A DNA stretch of 64,000 nucleotides from Spiribacter curvatus (GCF_000485905.1 NC_022664.1:1-64000), one strand, 5' to 3'. Positions 52,053 to 61,136 are shown, counted from the first letter of the stretch. Numbers and translations are program-made. Notes: a model not told the origin generated them from the letters alone.

Positions 52053-52979
52053 TCACTTGTGTGACGGCTGCCCGTCCGACTGGATCCAGGTCTGTGGCAC
52101 GAGGTATCGGTGGGCCAGATCAGCCTCGGGGGTGCCGTCAGCGGCCTGATAGTCGTATTCCCAGCGTGCCAGCGGCGGCATGGACATGAGGATCGATTCG
52201 GTCCGGCCGCCAGACTGGATACCGAACTTGGTACCCCGGTCGAAGAGGAGGTTGAACTCGACATAGCGACCCCGGCGATAGAGCTGGAAGTCACGCTCAC
52301 GCTCGGTGTATGGGGTTCCCTGACGGGCCTCTACGATGGGGCGGTAGGCCGCCATGTAGCCATCTCCGACCGAGCGCATGAGCCCGAATGCTGACTCGAA
52401 TCCGCCGCGGTCGAAGTCATCAAAGAAAAGTCCGCCAATGCCACGCGTCTCTCCGCGATGGGGCAGGTAGAAGTAGTCATCACACCAGGTCTTGAAGCGC
52501 GGATAGAGGTCATCGCCCCAGGGGGCGACGGCATCGTGGGCGATCTGGTGCCAGTGCCGGCAGTCTTCGTCGAAGGGATAGAAAGGTGTCAGATCGAACC
52601 CGCCACCGAACCACCAGACGGGATCGGCGTCCTCCGCCTCGGCGAGGAAAAACCGCACATTGGCATGTGAGGTGGGTATGTAGGGATTGCGGGGGTGGAC
52701 CACCAGTGAGACGCCGAGCGCCTGGAAGTGGCGGCCCGCGAGCTCGGGGCGCCGTTCACTCGCCGTGGCCGGCAGGGCATGACCGAAGACGTGCGAGAAA
52801 TTGACGCCGGCCTGCTCAAAGGTACCACCGTTGCTCAGCACGCGCGTCCGCCCCCCGCCGCCGGCATCACGGTCCCAGGCGTCTTCGCGGAAGCCGCTGC
52901 CGTCGAGCGCGGTGAGCTCGGTACAGATCCGGTCCTGGAGGTCGAGGAGATAACGGCGAATGGCGTCGGCATCGATCAT
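52053..52979 (-). CDS. hemF: Oxygen-dependent coproporphyrinogen-III oxidase
   Basis: HemF oxidatively decarboxylates coproporphyrinogen III to protoporphyrinogen IX using oxygen, so it points to aerobic haem synthesis. The 308-residue chain has [58 protein letters not shown] and [18 protein letters not shown], all diagnostic. The ATG at 52979 gives the usual N-terminus; a TTG six codons upstream is less likely. The gene is divergent from moaE. Confidence 0.97.
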   Translation of the reverse strand: MIDADAIRRYLLDLQDRICTELTALDGSGFREDAWDRDAGGGGRTRVLSNGGTFEQAGVNFSHVFGHALPATASERRPELAGRHFQALGVSLVVHPRNPYIPTSHANVRFFLAEAEDADPVWWFGGGFDLTPFYPFDEDCRHWHQIAHDAVAPWGDDLYPRFKTWCDDYFYLPHRGETRGIGGLFFDDFDRGGFESAFGLMRSVGDGYMAAYRPIVEARQGTPYTERERDFQLYRRGRYVEFNLLFDRGTKFGIQSGGRTESILMSMPPLARWEYDYQAADGTPEADLAHRYLVPQTWIQSDGQPSHK

Positions 52980-53063
52980 AAAGGTGTCGCACCACAATTT
53001 GCGTATTTATAACGAGTGTCGGGCGTGTGAGGATAGTTGCTGACATGGGCCAGGGAAATCACC

Positions 53064-53507
53064 GTGACGGAACGCGTCGATGCCGCAGCGATTGATCTTG
53101 ACCAGCTGTTCGATGATACCGCGTCGGCGGACGCCGGTGCAGTCGTGGTCTTTGGTGGCACCGTCCGCCGTCATCATGCCGGTCAGTCAGTCACCGACAT
53201 CGAGTACTCGGCCTATGCGCCGCTTGCTGAACGCGCCCTCGCGACGGTGGAATCCGAAGCGCTGTCGCGGTTCGATATCATCAGTTGCGCCATCCGTCAT
53301 CGCACCGGCCGGCTTGCGGTGGGTGAGCTGAGTGTCGTGGTCGTGGTGCGTGCCGCCCATCGGGCCGAGGCGTTCGATGCGGCACGATTCGCCATTGACC
53401 GGCTCAAGGCAACGGCACCGGTGTGGAAGCGCGAGACTTATGCCGATGGATCGCAGGTCTATCAACAGGGCGAGACGCTGCCGGGCGCGGGTGAGTCGGT
53501 CGAATGA
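53064..53507 (+). CDS. moaE: Molybdopterin synthase catalytic subunit MoaE
   Basis: MoaE, with the sulfur carrier MoaD, converts cyclic pyranopterin monophosphate to molybdopterin. The 147-residue protein shows [53 protein letters not shown] and the catalytic-Lys region [13 protein letters not shown]. The start is GTG at 53064, 8 or so bases after AGGGA; an open TTG extension of nine codons has no ribosome site. It overlaps moaA by 4 bp. MoaD and MoaC genes are not in this window. Confidence 0.94.
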   Translation: MTERVDAAAIDLDQLFDDTASADAGAVVVFGGTVRRHHAGQSVTDIEYSAYAPLAERALATVESEALSRFDIISCAIRHRTGRLAVGELSVVVVVRAAHRAEAFDAARFAIDRLKATAPVWKRETYADGSQVYQQGETLPGAGESVE

Positions 53508-54421
53508 CACAACCCATCACCGATCAGTACGACCGGCCACTGCGGGATCTGCGCATCTCGCTGACCGACCGCTGCAACTTCCGCTGTGGTTACTGTATGC
53601 CCCGGGCGCTGTTCGGCGCCGATCATGCCTTTCTGCCGCGCCGGGAATTACTCTCGTTCGAGGAAATCGCCCGGTTGGCCGCGGTGTTCTCGCGGATCGG
53701 TGTGCGCAAGCTGCGCCTGACCGGGGGCGAACCCCTGCTACGTCGGGGGCTGGAGACACTGGTGGAGCAGCTGCGCGGCATCCCCGGCATTGACGACATC
53801 AGCCTGACCACCAACGCCTCGCTGCTGACCCGGGAGAAGGCGCATGCACTCCGCGCCGCCGGTCTTGACCGGATCACCGTCAGCCTCGACGGCATCGATG
53901 ACACCACGTTCCAGCGCATGAACGATGTCGGCTTCCCGGTGGCCCGCGTGCTCGCGGGCATCGACAACGCCGAGGCCGCCGGCCTGGGGCCGATCAAGAT
54001 CAACATGGTGGTGCAGAAGGGCGTCAACGATCACGACATCCCGGCAATGGCGGCGCATTTCCGCGGCACGGCCCATATCGTGCGTTTTATCGAGTACATG
54101 GATGTCGGCAACAGCAATGGCTGGCGGTACGATCACGTCGTGCCATCCCGCGAGGTCCTGGATGGCATCGAGGCCCGCTGGCCGGTCGAGCCCCTCGCGC
54201 CGAACGAACGCGGCGAGGTGGCATCGCGTTACCGGTATCGGGATGGCGGCGGGGAGATCGGCCTGATCAGCTCGGTCACCCAGCCCTTCTGCGGGACCTG
54301 CAAGCGGGCCCGACTGTCAGCCGAGGGCAGGCTCTATACCTGTCTGTTCGCCAGCGACGGCCACGATCTGCGCCAACGCCTGCGCGAGGGGGGAGTGACG
54401 AGGTCATCCACGCGGCGCTGA
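53504..54421 (+). CDS. moaA: GTP 3',8-cyclase MoaA, C-terminus lost to a frameshift in a G run
   Basis: MoaA is the radical-SAM enzyme that starts molybdenum cofactor synthesis from GTP. The 305-residue frame has the SAM-cluster motif [19 protein letters not shown], and the C-terminal cluster cysteines in [13 protein letters not shown] and LYTC. It then runs off family sequence at GGGGGG (54388-54393). In the -1 frame the usual tail continues ([22 protein letters not shown]) and ends with MSYIGG at 54525; the terminal Gly-Gly is important for activity in known MoaA. One more G would restore a protein of about 340 residues. The bases G GGG GGA also form a possible -1 slip site. The restored gene would overlap tsaC by 18 bp. 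Confidence 0.9.
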   Translation: MTQPITDQYDRPLRDLRISLTDRCNFRCGYCMPRALFGADHAFLPRRELLSFEEIARLAAVFSRIGVRKLRLTGGEPLLRRGLETLVEQLRGIPGIDDISLTTNASLLTREKAHALRAAGLDRITVSLDGIDDTTFQRMNDVGFPVARVLAGIDNAEAAGLGPIKINMVVQKGVNDHDIPAMAAHFRGTAHIVRFIEYMDVGNSNGWRYDHVVPSREVLDGIEARWPVEPLAPNERGEVASRYRYRDGGGEIGLISSVTQPFCGTCKRARLSAEGRLYTCLFASDGHDLRQRLREGGVTRSSTRR

Positions 54422-54507
54422 CCGATATCTGGTCGCGACGCGATGATCGCTACTCGGAGCGTCGCACTGCCGGCGTGCAGCCGATCGACAGTCGCCGGAT
54501 CGAGATG

Positions 54508-55095
54508 TCATACATCGGCGGGTGATGCCGGTGCGGCGCGGAGAATGCGCCCGGTATCCGCCTCGCGGATCTCTGACGGGCCGCGCTGACCGCCGAGCGG
54601 ACCCGGCAGTAACCAGTCGAGCTGTGCTCCGAAAACCCGTCGTACCTGCCAGGAACGCCGGCAGGCCGGCCTGCCACTGTGGTTGGCGCTGGTGGAGACA
54701 AGTGCCGAGCCGACCCGCCGACAGAGATCAACCACCGGCGGATGGCGGGTAACGCGGACCGCGATGGTGGAACGCCCGCCGGTCAGCAGCGCCGGCAGAC
54801 CGTCAGCGGCCTGCATGACCCAGGTCACGGGACCGGGCCAGGTCGCGAGCATGGTGTCGCGGATCGATGCCTGCACCGGCCATTCCACCAGACCTTCGAG
54901 TTGCGCGGTATCCGCGGCGATCACGATCAGACCCTTATCCGTACCCCGCCCCTTGAGCCGGATCAGGCGCCGGATAGCGGCGGTATTCAGGGGGTCACAC
55001 CCAAGCCCCCAGACCCCCTCGGTGGGATAGGCGCCAACGCCCCCGGCGAGGACGGCATCGCGGATGCGGCGCAGCGCTGGGTTGGCAGGTCCCAT
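54508..55095 (-). CDS. tsaC: L-threonylcarbamoyladenylate synthase TsaC (YrdC/Sua5 family)
   Basis: TsaC makes threonylcarbamoyl-AMP from threonine, bicarbonate and ATP for the t6A37 modification of tRNA. The 195-residue chain shows AYPTEGVWGLGCDP, IRLKGRGTDKGLIVIA, WPGPVTWVM, TIAVRVTRHPPV and LVSTSANHSGRPA, the ATP/threonine-binding pattern. It is a short TsaC form without the Sua5 C-terminal domain. The start at 55095 is one base after the topA stop; open sequence upstream lies inside topA and was rejected. Confidence 0.95.
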   Translation of the reverse strand: MGPANPALRRIRDAVLAGGVGAYPTEGVWGLGCDPLNTAAIRRLIRLKGRGTDKGLIVIAADTAQLEGLVEWPVQASIRDTMLATWPGPVTWVMQAADGLPALLTGGRSTIAVRVTRHPPVVDLCRRVGSALVSTSANHSGRPACRRSWQVRRVFGAQLDWLLPGPLGGQRGPSEIREADTGRILRAAPASPADV

Positions 55096-55096
55096 G

Positions 55097-57505
55097 TCAG
55101 CTGCTGGATGAGGGCTTCTTGCGGCTGGTCTTCGCCTTGCTGGTACCACTGGCGGTCTTCTTGCGTCCGCCCTTGCCCTTGGGTTCGGGGGCCTCGTCGA
55201 TCAGCGCCTGGCACTCATCACGGGTGAGGGACTCCGCCTCGCGGTCCTTGGGGACCTTGGCACGCTTGCGACCGTCGGTCACATACGGACCAAACCGGCC
55301 TTTCATGACCGTCAACGCGCCATCGTCAAAGCGCTGGATGGTGCGTTTGGCGATGTTTTCCTTTTTCTCCTCAACCAGCTCGAGGGCCCGATCGCGGCCG
55401 ATCGTATACGGGTCATCATCCTTTTTGAGGGACGCAAACTGGTCGCCGAAGCGCACATAGGGTCCAAAGCGACCGATGTTGGCACTGAGCGCCAGTCCAT
55501 CCGGTGTCGTGCCCAGATCCCGCGGCAGCGTGAACAGTGCCAGTGCCTGGTCGAGGGTGATGGTGTCGATGCTCTGTCCCGGCCGCAGGCTGGCGAATCT
55601 CGGCTTTTCCTCGTCCTCGCGGGTGCCGATCTGGGCGAACGGCCCGTAGCGACCGAGCCGGGCCGACACGGGGCGGCCGCTTTCGGGATCGGTACCGAGC
55701 TCGCGCGCCTTCATCACCTCGCTGCGTGAGACCTGCTGCTTTTCCTCGATGCGCTCCTGGAAGGGGTCCCAGAACTGACGCAGCACCGGCACCCACTCGG
55801 TTTCGCCCCGGGAGACGGCATCGAGCTGGTCTTCCATGCGGGCGGTAAATTCGTAGTCGACGTAGCGGTCGAAGTGCTCGGTGAGGAATTTCGTCACCAC
55901 CCGCCCGGTATCGGTGGGCTTGAACCGCCGGTTCTCCTGGGTCACGTAATTGCGCGCCTGAAGCGTGGCGAGGATCGAGGCATAGGTCGACGGCCGGCCG
56001 ATGCCGTATTCCTCGAGCGCCCGGACGAGGCTTGCCTCGGAGTACCGCGGCGGCGGCTCGGTGAAGTGCTGTTCCGGGCGCAGCGCCGTCAGCGGAATCC
56101 GCTCACCCTCGCTGAGCGGCGGCAGGATGCGGTCATTGGCATCGCCACCCCGGTCGTCGGCGCCTTCCTGATAGACCGCCATGAAGCCGGGGTCGCGGAC
56201 GGTGGACCCGGTGGCCCGGAAACCCGCCACATCGCCGGCGGCGAGATCGACCGAGACGGTATCAATGGTGGCATGGATCATCTGACAGGCGACGCTGCGC
56301 TTCCAGATCAGATCGTATAGCCGGTACTGATCCTCGGAGAGATGGCCCTTGAGCGATTCCGGCGCCCGCTCGGCGTCAGTCGGGCGGATACCCTCATGCG
56401 CCTCCTGGGCATTCTTGGCACGGGTCCGGTACTGGTTGGGCTTCGCCGGGAGTTTGTCCTTGCCAAAACGCTTCTCGATGACCGCACGCAGCCCGTGGAC
56501 GGCCTCCTGGGAGAGATTGACCGAGTCGGTCCGCATGTAGGTGATCAGCCCCGCCGTACCACTGCCGGTATCGATCCCTTCGTAGAGCTGCTGGGCAATA
56601 CGCATGGTCTGCTGGGCGGAAAAGCGCAGCTTGCGCGATGCCTCCTGCTGGAGCGTGGAGGTGATGAATGGTGCCGCAGGATTGCGGCGGCGCTGTTTTT
56701 TCTCGACCCGGGTCACCAGCAGCTCGCCCTGACCGGACGCTGGCAGCGGCTCACCGAGCGGCTGCGAGGCATCGGCCCCACTCGCCTCGAGAATGCGTTT
56801 CGACGTGTTCTCGGCCGTTTCGGCGTTATTGATCGTGAACTGCTCGACCTTGCCGCCGTCGAGCTGCTGGAGGCGCCCGACGAATGGCGTGTCCGCCTGG
56901 AGCAGGTCGGCCTCGACGCTCCAGTACTCCTGCGGAACAAACGCCTCGATCTCCTTTTCCCGCTCTACGATCATCCGCAGCGCCGGTGACTGGACCCGGC
57001 CGGCCGACAGCCCACTGGTGATCTTTCGCCAGAGTAGCGGCGAGAGGTTGAACCCCACCAGGTAATCGAGGGCGCGGCGCGCCTGCTGGGCGTCGACCAG
57101 GTCGCCGGAGAGGCCGCGCGGATGCTCGATGGCCTCGCGGATCGCATCGCGGGTGATCTCGTAGAAAACCACCCGATGCACGGGCTTGTCGCCGACGACG
57201 CCGCGTTCACGAAGCAGCTCCAGCAGATGCCAGGAAATCGCCTCGCCCTCGCGGTCCGGGTCCGTCGCCAGATAGACGGCATCCGCCTTGCGGGTAGCCT
57301 TGGCGATGGCGTCCACCTGTTTGGCGTTGCGCTCGACCACACTGTAGTGCATGGCGAAATCCTGCCCGGGATCAACCGCCCCCTCCTTGGCGATCAGGTC
57401 ACGGACATGACCGTAGGACGCCATCACCTCGAAATCCTTACCGAGGTACTTGTTGATGGTGCCGGCCTTGGCAGGCGACTCGACGATAACCAGAGAATGC
57501 GACAT
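55097..57505 (-). CDS. topA: DNA topoisomerase I (type IA), without zinc fingers
   Basis: TopA relaxes negative supercoils by single-strand passage and balances gyrase. The 802-residue chain has the TOPRIM start LVIVESPAKAGTINKYLG, YLATDPDREGEAISWHL, SAGRVQSPALRMIV and the catalytic Tyr in LITYMRTDSVNLS. The C-terminal part has three repeats of the form GRYGPF or GRFGPYV (near 650, 705 and 765) and a Lys-rich tail, but only two Cys are present in the whole protein, so the tetracysteine zinc ribbons of Escherichia coli TopA are absent. It lies 6 bp after smg and 1 bp before tsaC. Confidence 0.96.
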   Translation of the reverse strand: MSHSLVIVESPAKAGTINKYLGKDFEVMASYGHVRDLIAKEGAVDPGQDFAMHYSVVERNAKQVDAIAKATRKADAVYLATDPDREGEAISWHLLELLRERGVVGDKPVHRVVFYEITRDAIREAIEHPRGLSGDLVDAQQARRALDYLVGFNLSPLLWRKITSGLSAGRVQSPALRMIVEREKEIEAFVPQEYWSVEADLLQADTPFVGRLQQLDGGKVEQFTINNAETAENTSKRILEASGADASQPLGEPLPASGQGELLVTRVEKKQRRRNPAAPFITSTLQQEASRKLRFSAQQTMRIAQQLYEGIDTGSGTAGLITYMRTDSVNLSQEAVHGLRAVIEKRFGKDKLPAKPNQYRTRAKNAQEAHEGIRPTDAERAPESLKGHLSEDQYRLYDLIWKRSVACQMIHATIDTVSVDLAAGDVAGFRATGSTVRDPGFMAVYQEGADDRGGDANDRILPPLSEGERIPLTALRPEQHFTEPPPRYSEASLVRALEEYGIGRPSTYASILATLQARNYVTQENRRFKPTDTGRVVTKFLTEHFDRYVDYEFTARMEDQLDAVSRGETEWVPVLRQFWDPFQERIEEKQQVSRSEVMKARELGTDPESGRPVSARLGRYGPFAQIGTREDEEKPRFASLRPGQSIDTITLDQALALFTLPRDLGTTPDGLALSANIGRFGPYVRFGDQFASLKKDDDPYTIGRDRALELVEEKKENIAKRTIQRFDDGALTVMKGRFGPYVTDGRKRAKVPKDREAESLTRDECQALIDEAPEPKGKGGRKKTASGTSKAKTSRKKPSSSS

Positions 57506-57511
57506 GTATGC

Positions 57512-57985
57512 TTAGTGTTTTGTGGGATGGGGAGGTTCAAAGAGCAGGCTTTCCATAGAAGCACAGGCCTCTTCCTGACCGGGCTGGCTGAACAGCACCA
57601 TGAGTACGACCCATTTCAGCTGGTCGAGATCGATCAGATCGTCATCCAGGTCCATCAGCTGATCAATGACCAGCTCGCGGCTACCCGGCGTGAGAATCCC
57701 GGCCTGTTCGAGGAACAGCATGAAACCGCGGCACTCGACATCAAGTCGGGCCGTTTCGGCGCTGGTATAGATCCGGATCGCCGAGGGTCCAAGTGCGGAG
57801 ACCGGCAGATCGCGGCTTTCCGCCAGGGCGTCAATCCAGGCGAGGGCCTTGAGAATCTGTGGGTCCGGAAATCCGGCGTCGCGGAGGTCGGCCTCGATCT
57901 GTGCACGGTTGGGATCGATGTCGACGGCGTCCTGGAAGTAGTGCTCGAACAGGTACATCAGGATCTCGAAGACGTTTTCTTTCAT
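57512..57985 (-). CDS. smg: Smg family protein (DUF494)
   Basis: The 157-residue acidic protein belongs to the Smg/DUF494 family found beside dprA and topA in many Gammaproteobacteria and Betaproteobacteria. It shows FEILMYLFEHYF at the N-terminus, CRGFMLFLEQAGILTP in the middle, and DDLIDLDQLKWVVLMVLFSQPGQE, the most conserved stretch, near the end. No enzymatic motif or membrane segment is seen, and the function is not established. It is coupled to dprA by a 4-bp ATGA overlap. Confidence 0.92.
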   Translation of the reverse strand: MKENVFEILMYLFEHYFQDAVDIDPNRAQIEADLRDAGFPDPQILKALAWIDALAESRDLPVSALGPSAIRIYTSAETARLDVECRGFMLFLEQAGILTPGSRELVIDQLMDLDDDLIDLDQLKWVVLMVLFSQPGQEEACASMESLLFEPPHPTKH

Positions 57986-59133
57986 CCGCCCGCTCGATTG
58001 CTGGTTCGCATGTAGTAACCGCCGCTGGAGGGCGCGATATCGCCCGAAAGCTCGAGCTTCAGGAGAATGGATGAAAGGATATCGGGCGTCAATGAAGCCC
58101 GCCGGAGCAGTGTCTCGAACGCGATCGGGTCGTGACCCATGGCCTCGAGCACGGCGATTTCCTCCTCATCGAGCGCCGCCCAGTCTGACTCCGGGTGCTC
58201 CGTGTCGTCATTGCCGCCGGCCATGGGTGCGGGCGTCTGGGGGGTGAAACCCTCGACTGCGGCCCTGATTTCCTCGATCACCTGGTCGGCGGATTCCACC
58301 AGCCGCGCACCGGCCCGGATCAGTGCATGACAGCCCTTGGCGACGGGATTGTGGATCGATCCGGGCACGGCCATGGCCTCGCGGCCCGAATCGATCGCCC
58401 GGTAGGCGGTACCCAGTGCGCCACTGTTGCGACCCGCCTCGATCACGACGGTGCCCACCGACAGCCCGGCGATCAGTCGGTTGCGGCGCGGAAAGAGACC
58501 GCGGGTAACCGGTGTGCCGACCGGCATCTCGGTGACGATCGCGCCGTGTTGTCCGATCGAGTGGGCGAGCGGATGGTTGTCGCGCGGATAGACCCGATCC
58601 GGACCGGTCGCCATGACCGCGACGGTTGCGCCGCCCACCGCCAGGGCGCCCTCATGGGCCGCCGTATCGATGCCGAGGGCAAGCCCGCTGGTGATGGTCA
58701 GTCCCGCCGCCGCGAGGTGGGCGGCGAATGCCTCGGCGGTGCGGCGTCCGCTCTCGGAGGCGTGCCGGGCACCGACAACGGCGATCTGTGGCTGAACCAG
58801 CACGTCGGCGTCACCGCGCACGAACAGCACCGGCGGCGGATCGCCGATGCGCGCGAGCGCTGGCGGATAGCGGGGATCGTCGCGGGTGATGATGTGACAG
58901 TCCGCCGCCTCGGCCCAGCGCCGATCCGCAGCGATTCCATCGGCAACGGCCGCGCGGTCGCGGGGCGCAGTGACGGCGGCCTTTGGCAGGCCGCGCGCGG
59001 CACGATCGGCTTCGCTCGCCGCCAGGTAGCGGTCGGGATCGCCGTATGCCTCGAGGATCCGGTTGCTGGCCTGTGGCCCGACGCCTTTGAGTCGGGCCAT
59101 GCACAGCCAGCTCTCGAGTGCCGCGTCAGTCAT
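57982..59133 (-). CDS. dprA: DNA-processing protein DprA (Smf)
   Basis: DprA binds incoming single-stranded DNA and loads RecA during transformation. The 383-residue chain has an N-terminal helical region (GVGPQASNRILEAYG), a Rossmann-like DNA-binding domain with VVGARHASESGRRTAEAFA, ITSGLALGIDTAAHEGAL, PRDNHPLA and FPRRNRLIAGLS, and a C-terminal winged-helix domain (about 310-383). The start at 59133 gives the family N-terminus. It overlaps the small secreted protein gene upstream by 8 bp and smg by 4 bp. Competence itself cannot be judged from this window. Confidence 0.95.
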   Translation of the reverse strand: MTDAALESWLCMARLKGVGPQASNRILEAYGDPDRYLAASEADRAARGLPKAAVTAPRDRAAVADGIAADRRWAEAADCHIITRDDPRYPPALARIGDPPPVLFVRGDADVLVQPQIAVVGARHASESGRRTAEAFAAHLAAAGLTITSGLALGIDTAAHEGALAVGGATVAVMATGPDRVYPRDNHPLAHSIGQHGAIVTEMPVGTPVTRGLFPRRNRLIAGLSVGTVVIEAGRNSGALGTAYRAIDSGREAMAVPGSIHNPVAKGCHALIRAGARLVESADQVIEEIRAAVEGFTPQTPAPMAGGNDDTEHPESDWAALDEEEIAVLEAMGHDPIAFETLLRRASLTPDILSSILLKLELSGDIAPSSGGYYMRTSNRAGG

Positions 59134-59527
59134 GGCCGACGCGCCGATCCGGTTCGATGGCCAGCAGGTAATCCCCGGGGCGGATCTCGCGGCGCGATCG
59201 CTCGATTCGTAGCAGCGCGGGCTCGCCATCAGTGACTCGTCGGGCCTCGCCGAGCGCAATGCTGCTGCGCCCCAGGCGCTGGCCGCGGTCGCCGGTCAGC
59301 ACCGGCCCCGGGCGGAGCAGGAGGTAGCGGGTCGCGGTGCGGCCACTGAGTCCTGCGGCATAGATCCGGTCGCCGGCCGCATTGAGGCGGCGTCCCTCCT
59401 CACCCATTACAACGCGGGGCAGGTGCTGGCTGACCGGGAACAGCGCCGGCGGCGAGGCGAGCACGGGTAGTGCTGCCAGCATCATTCCAAGCGCTGCGGG
59501 CAGGGACCGGTTGAACCGCGCGATCAT
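59126..59527 (-). CDS. Small secreted protein related to the LysM protein encoded beside dprA, without LysM domain
   Basis: The 133-residue product has a signal peptide (about 1-25) and a mature part with PRVVMGEEGRRLNAAGDRIYAAG and GEARRVTDGEPALLRI...SRREIRPGDYLL. I recall this pattern from the middle of the larger (about 340-residue) LysM-domain proteins encoded directly upstream of dprA in many Gammaproteobacteria. Neither the LysM repeat nor the C-terminal third is present. A GGAGAG ribosome site lies just before the ATG. It overlaps dprA by 8 bp. It may be a shortened but functional envelope protein or a remnant. The function is unknown. Confidence 0.75.
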   Translation of the reverse strand: MIARFNRSLPAALGMMLAALPVLASPPALFPVSQHLPRVVMGEEGRRLNAAGDRIYAAGLSGRTATRYLLLRPGPVLTGDRGQRLGRSSIALGEARRVTDGEPALLRIERSRREIRPGDYLLAIEPDRRVGHD

Positions 59528-59646
59528 GGTCTCTCCTTGTCGTGCCGGGGATTGGCTGGTCGCAGGTGGCGGCGGTTCGATACACTGAGGGCCGGACCCA
59601 TCATGACCCCGGTGTCATACCGTCACCGCTTTTAACGGATAGTCTC

Positions 59647-60180
59647 ATGGCGATACGCGAAATCCTCCAGTACCCCGATGAAAGGCTCCGCCGCCAGGCG
59701 AAACCGGTCGAGCACATCGATGAGCGGATCCGTGCGCTGGTCGACGACATGTGCGAGACCATGTACGACGCGCCGGGGATCGGTCTGGCGGCGACGCAGA
59801 TCGATGTCCATGAGCGCGTGGTCGTGGTTGATGTCAGCGACGCGGGCAACGAGCCCATGGTGTTCATCAATCCCGAGATCGTCCAGCGCAGCGATACCCG
59901 TGATACGGCCGAAGAGGGCTGCCTGTCCATCACCGGCTATACCGACAACGTCGAGCGGGTGGATGCCGTGACCGTTCGTGCCCTGGGACTCGATGGCGAG
60001 ACGTTCGAGGTTGAGGCCGAGGGAATGATGGCCCGCTGTCTCCAGCATGAGATCGACCATATCGACGGGCGCCTGTTCATTGATCATCTCTCGGAGCTCA
60101 AGCGCAAGCGACTGCGCCGGCGCTATGAAAAGGCGGCCCGCCAGCGCGGTGATCAATCCGCCCGAACGGGGTCGGTCTGA
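59647..60180 (+). CDS. def: Peptide deformylase
   Basis: Def removes the formyl group from nascent N-terminal Met. The 177-residue metalloenzyme shows all three family motifs: GIGLAATQ, EEGCLSI (metal-ligand Cys) and HEIDH (two His ligands and catalytic Glu). The N-terminus AIREILQYPDERLR is typical, and the ATG at 59647 gives it; an open extension upstream was rejected. It begins the def-fmt-rsmB cluster known across Gammaproteobacteria. Its stop is embedded in a CTGA junction with fmt. Confidence 0.97.
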   Translation: MAIREILQYPDERLRRQAKPVEHIDERIRALVDDMCETMYDAPGIGLAATQIDVHERVVVVDVSDAGNEPMVFINPEIVQRSDTRDTAEEGCLSITGYTDNVERVDAVTVRALGLDGETFEVEAEGMMARCLQHEIDHIDGRLFIDHLSELKRKRLRRRYEKAARQRGDQSARTGSV

Positions 60181-61136
60181 TCGCGGCGGGCACTGACGCG
60201 CCACCGCGGATTGTCTATGCCGGTACGCCGGCGTTCGCGGTGCCCGCCCTTGATGCCCTGGTGGCGGCCGGTTATGACGTTGTCGCGGTCTACACACAGC
60301 CTGATCGGCCCGCCGGACGGGGTCGGCAACCGCGCCCCTCGGCCGTCAAGACCGCCGCCCGGCATCACGGCCTGACCGTCGAGCAGCCCGATCGCCCCGG
60401 CGGCGCAAGCGCCCAGGCGCAGCTCGCGGCGTATCAGCCCGACGTCATGGTGGTCGCGGCGTACGGGCTGATCCTGCCGCCGGCGGTACTGGCGATCCCC
60501 ACCTACGGCTGTCTCAACATCCATGCCTCGCTGCTGCCCCGGTGGCGCGGCGCGGCGCCGATCCAGCGGGCCATCGAGGCCGGTGATGCCGAGACCGGTG
60601 TCTGTCTCATGGAGATGGAAGCAGGGCTCGACACCGGTCCGGTGATCGCCACCCGCCCCACACCGATTGCACCGGACGATACCGGCGCCACGGTCCATGA
60701 TCGCCTCGCCGGCCTCGGTGCCGGGCTGCTCGTCGATACGCTCGGCGCCTGGCTGAACGGTGAACGCCGGGCGACACCCCAGGCAGACACCGGCGTGACC
60801 CACGCCGGCAAGATCAGCGCCGACGAGGCCTGGATCGACTGGCAGCGCCCGGCAGTGGAGACGGAGCGCCGTATCCGTGCCTTCGACCCCTGGCCGGTGA
60901 TGCGGGCTCAGCGAGGCGATGATCGCCTTAAGGTATGGCGGGCCGAGGCCGTTGCCGGCAGCGCTACGCCCCACGCGCCAGGGACCGTGGTCGCGGTGGG
61001 TGAGAAGGGTATCGACGTGCAGACCGGTGACGGTCTGCTTCGACTGCAATGCGTTCAGGCGCCGGGCGGGCGTGCCCAGCCGGTCGCCGATTTCCTCCGT
61101 GGACACCCCGTGTATGCCGGCGAAACCCTCGACTGA
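60177..61136 (+). CDS. fmt: Methionyl-tRNA formyltransferase, no standard start codon
   Basis: Fmt formylates initiator Met-tRNA. The product shows RIVYAGTPAFAVPALDALV at the N-terminus, TQPDRPAGRG, VVAAYGLILPPAVL, NIHASLLPRWRGAAPIQRAI and GLDTGPV, so the catalytic domain is complete only if translation begins before 60213. In this frame there is no ATG, GTG or TTG between the stop at 60150-60152 and a GTG at 60240, which would cut off the first conserved strand. I place the start at CTG 60177, which overlaps the def stop as CTGA, like the coupled starts elsewhere here, and follows a GGGG run. A one-base error in that run (60168-60171) is the alternative. The C-terminal domain is normal. Confidence 0.82.
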   Translation: MIAAGTDAPPRIVYAGTPAFAVPALDALVAAGYDVVAVYTQPDRPAGRGRQPRPSAVKTAARHHGLTVEQPDRPGGASAQAQLAAYQPDVMVVAAYGLILPPAVLAIPTYGCLNIHASLLPRWRGAAPIQRAIEAGDAETGVCLMEMEAGLDTGPVIATRPTPIAPDDTGATVHDRLAGLGAGLLVDTLGAWLNGERRATPQADTGVTHAGKISADEAWIDWQRPAVETERRIRAFDPWPVMRAQRGDDRLKVWRAEAVAGSATPHAPGTVVAVGEKGIDVQTGDGLLRLQCVQAPGGRAQPVADFLRGHPVYAGETLD

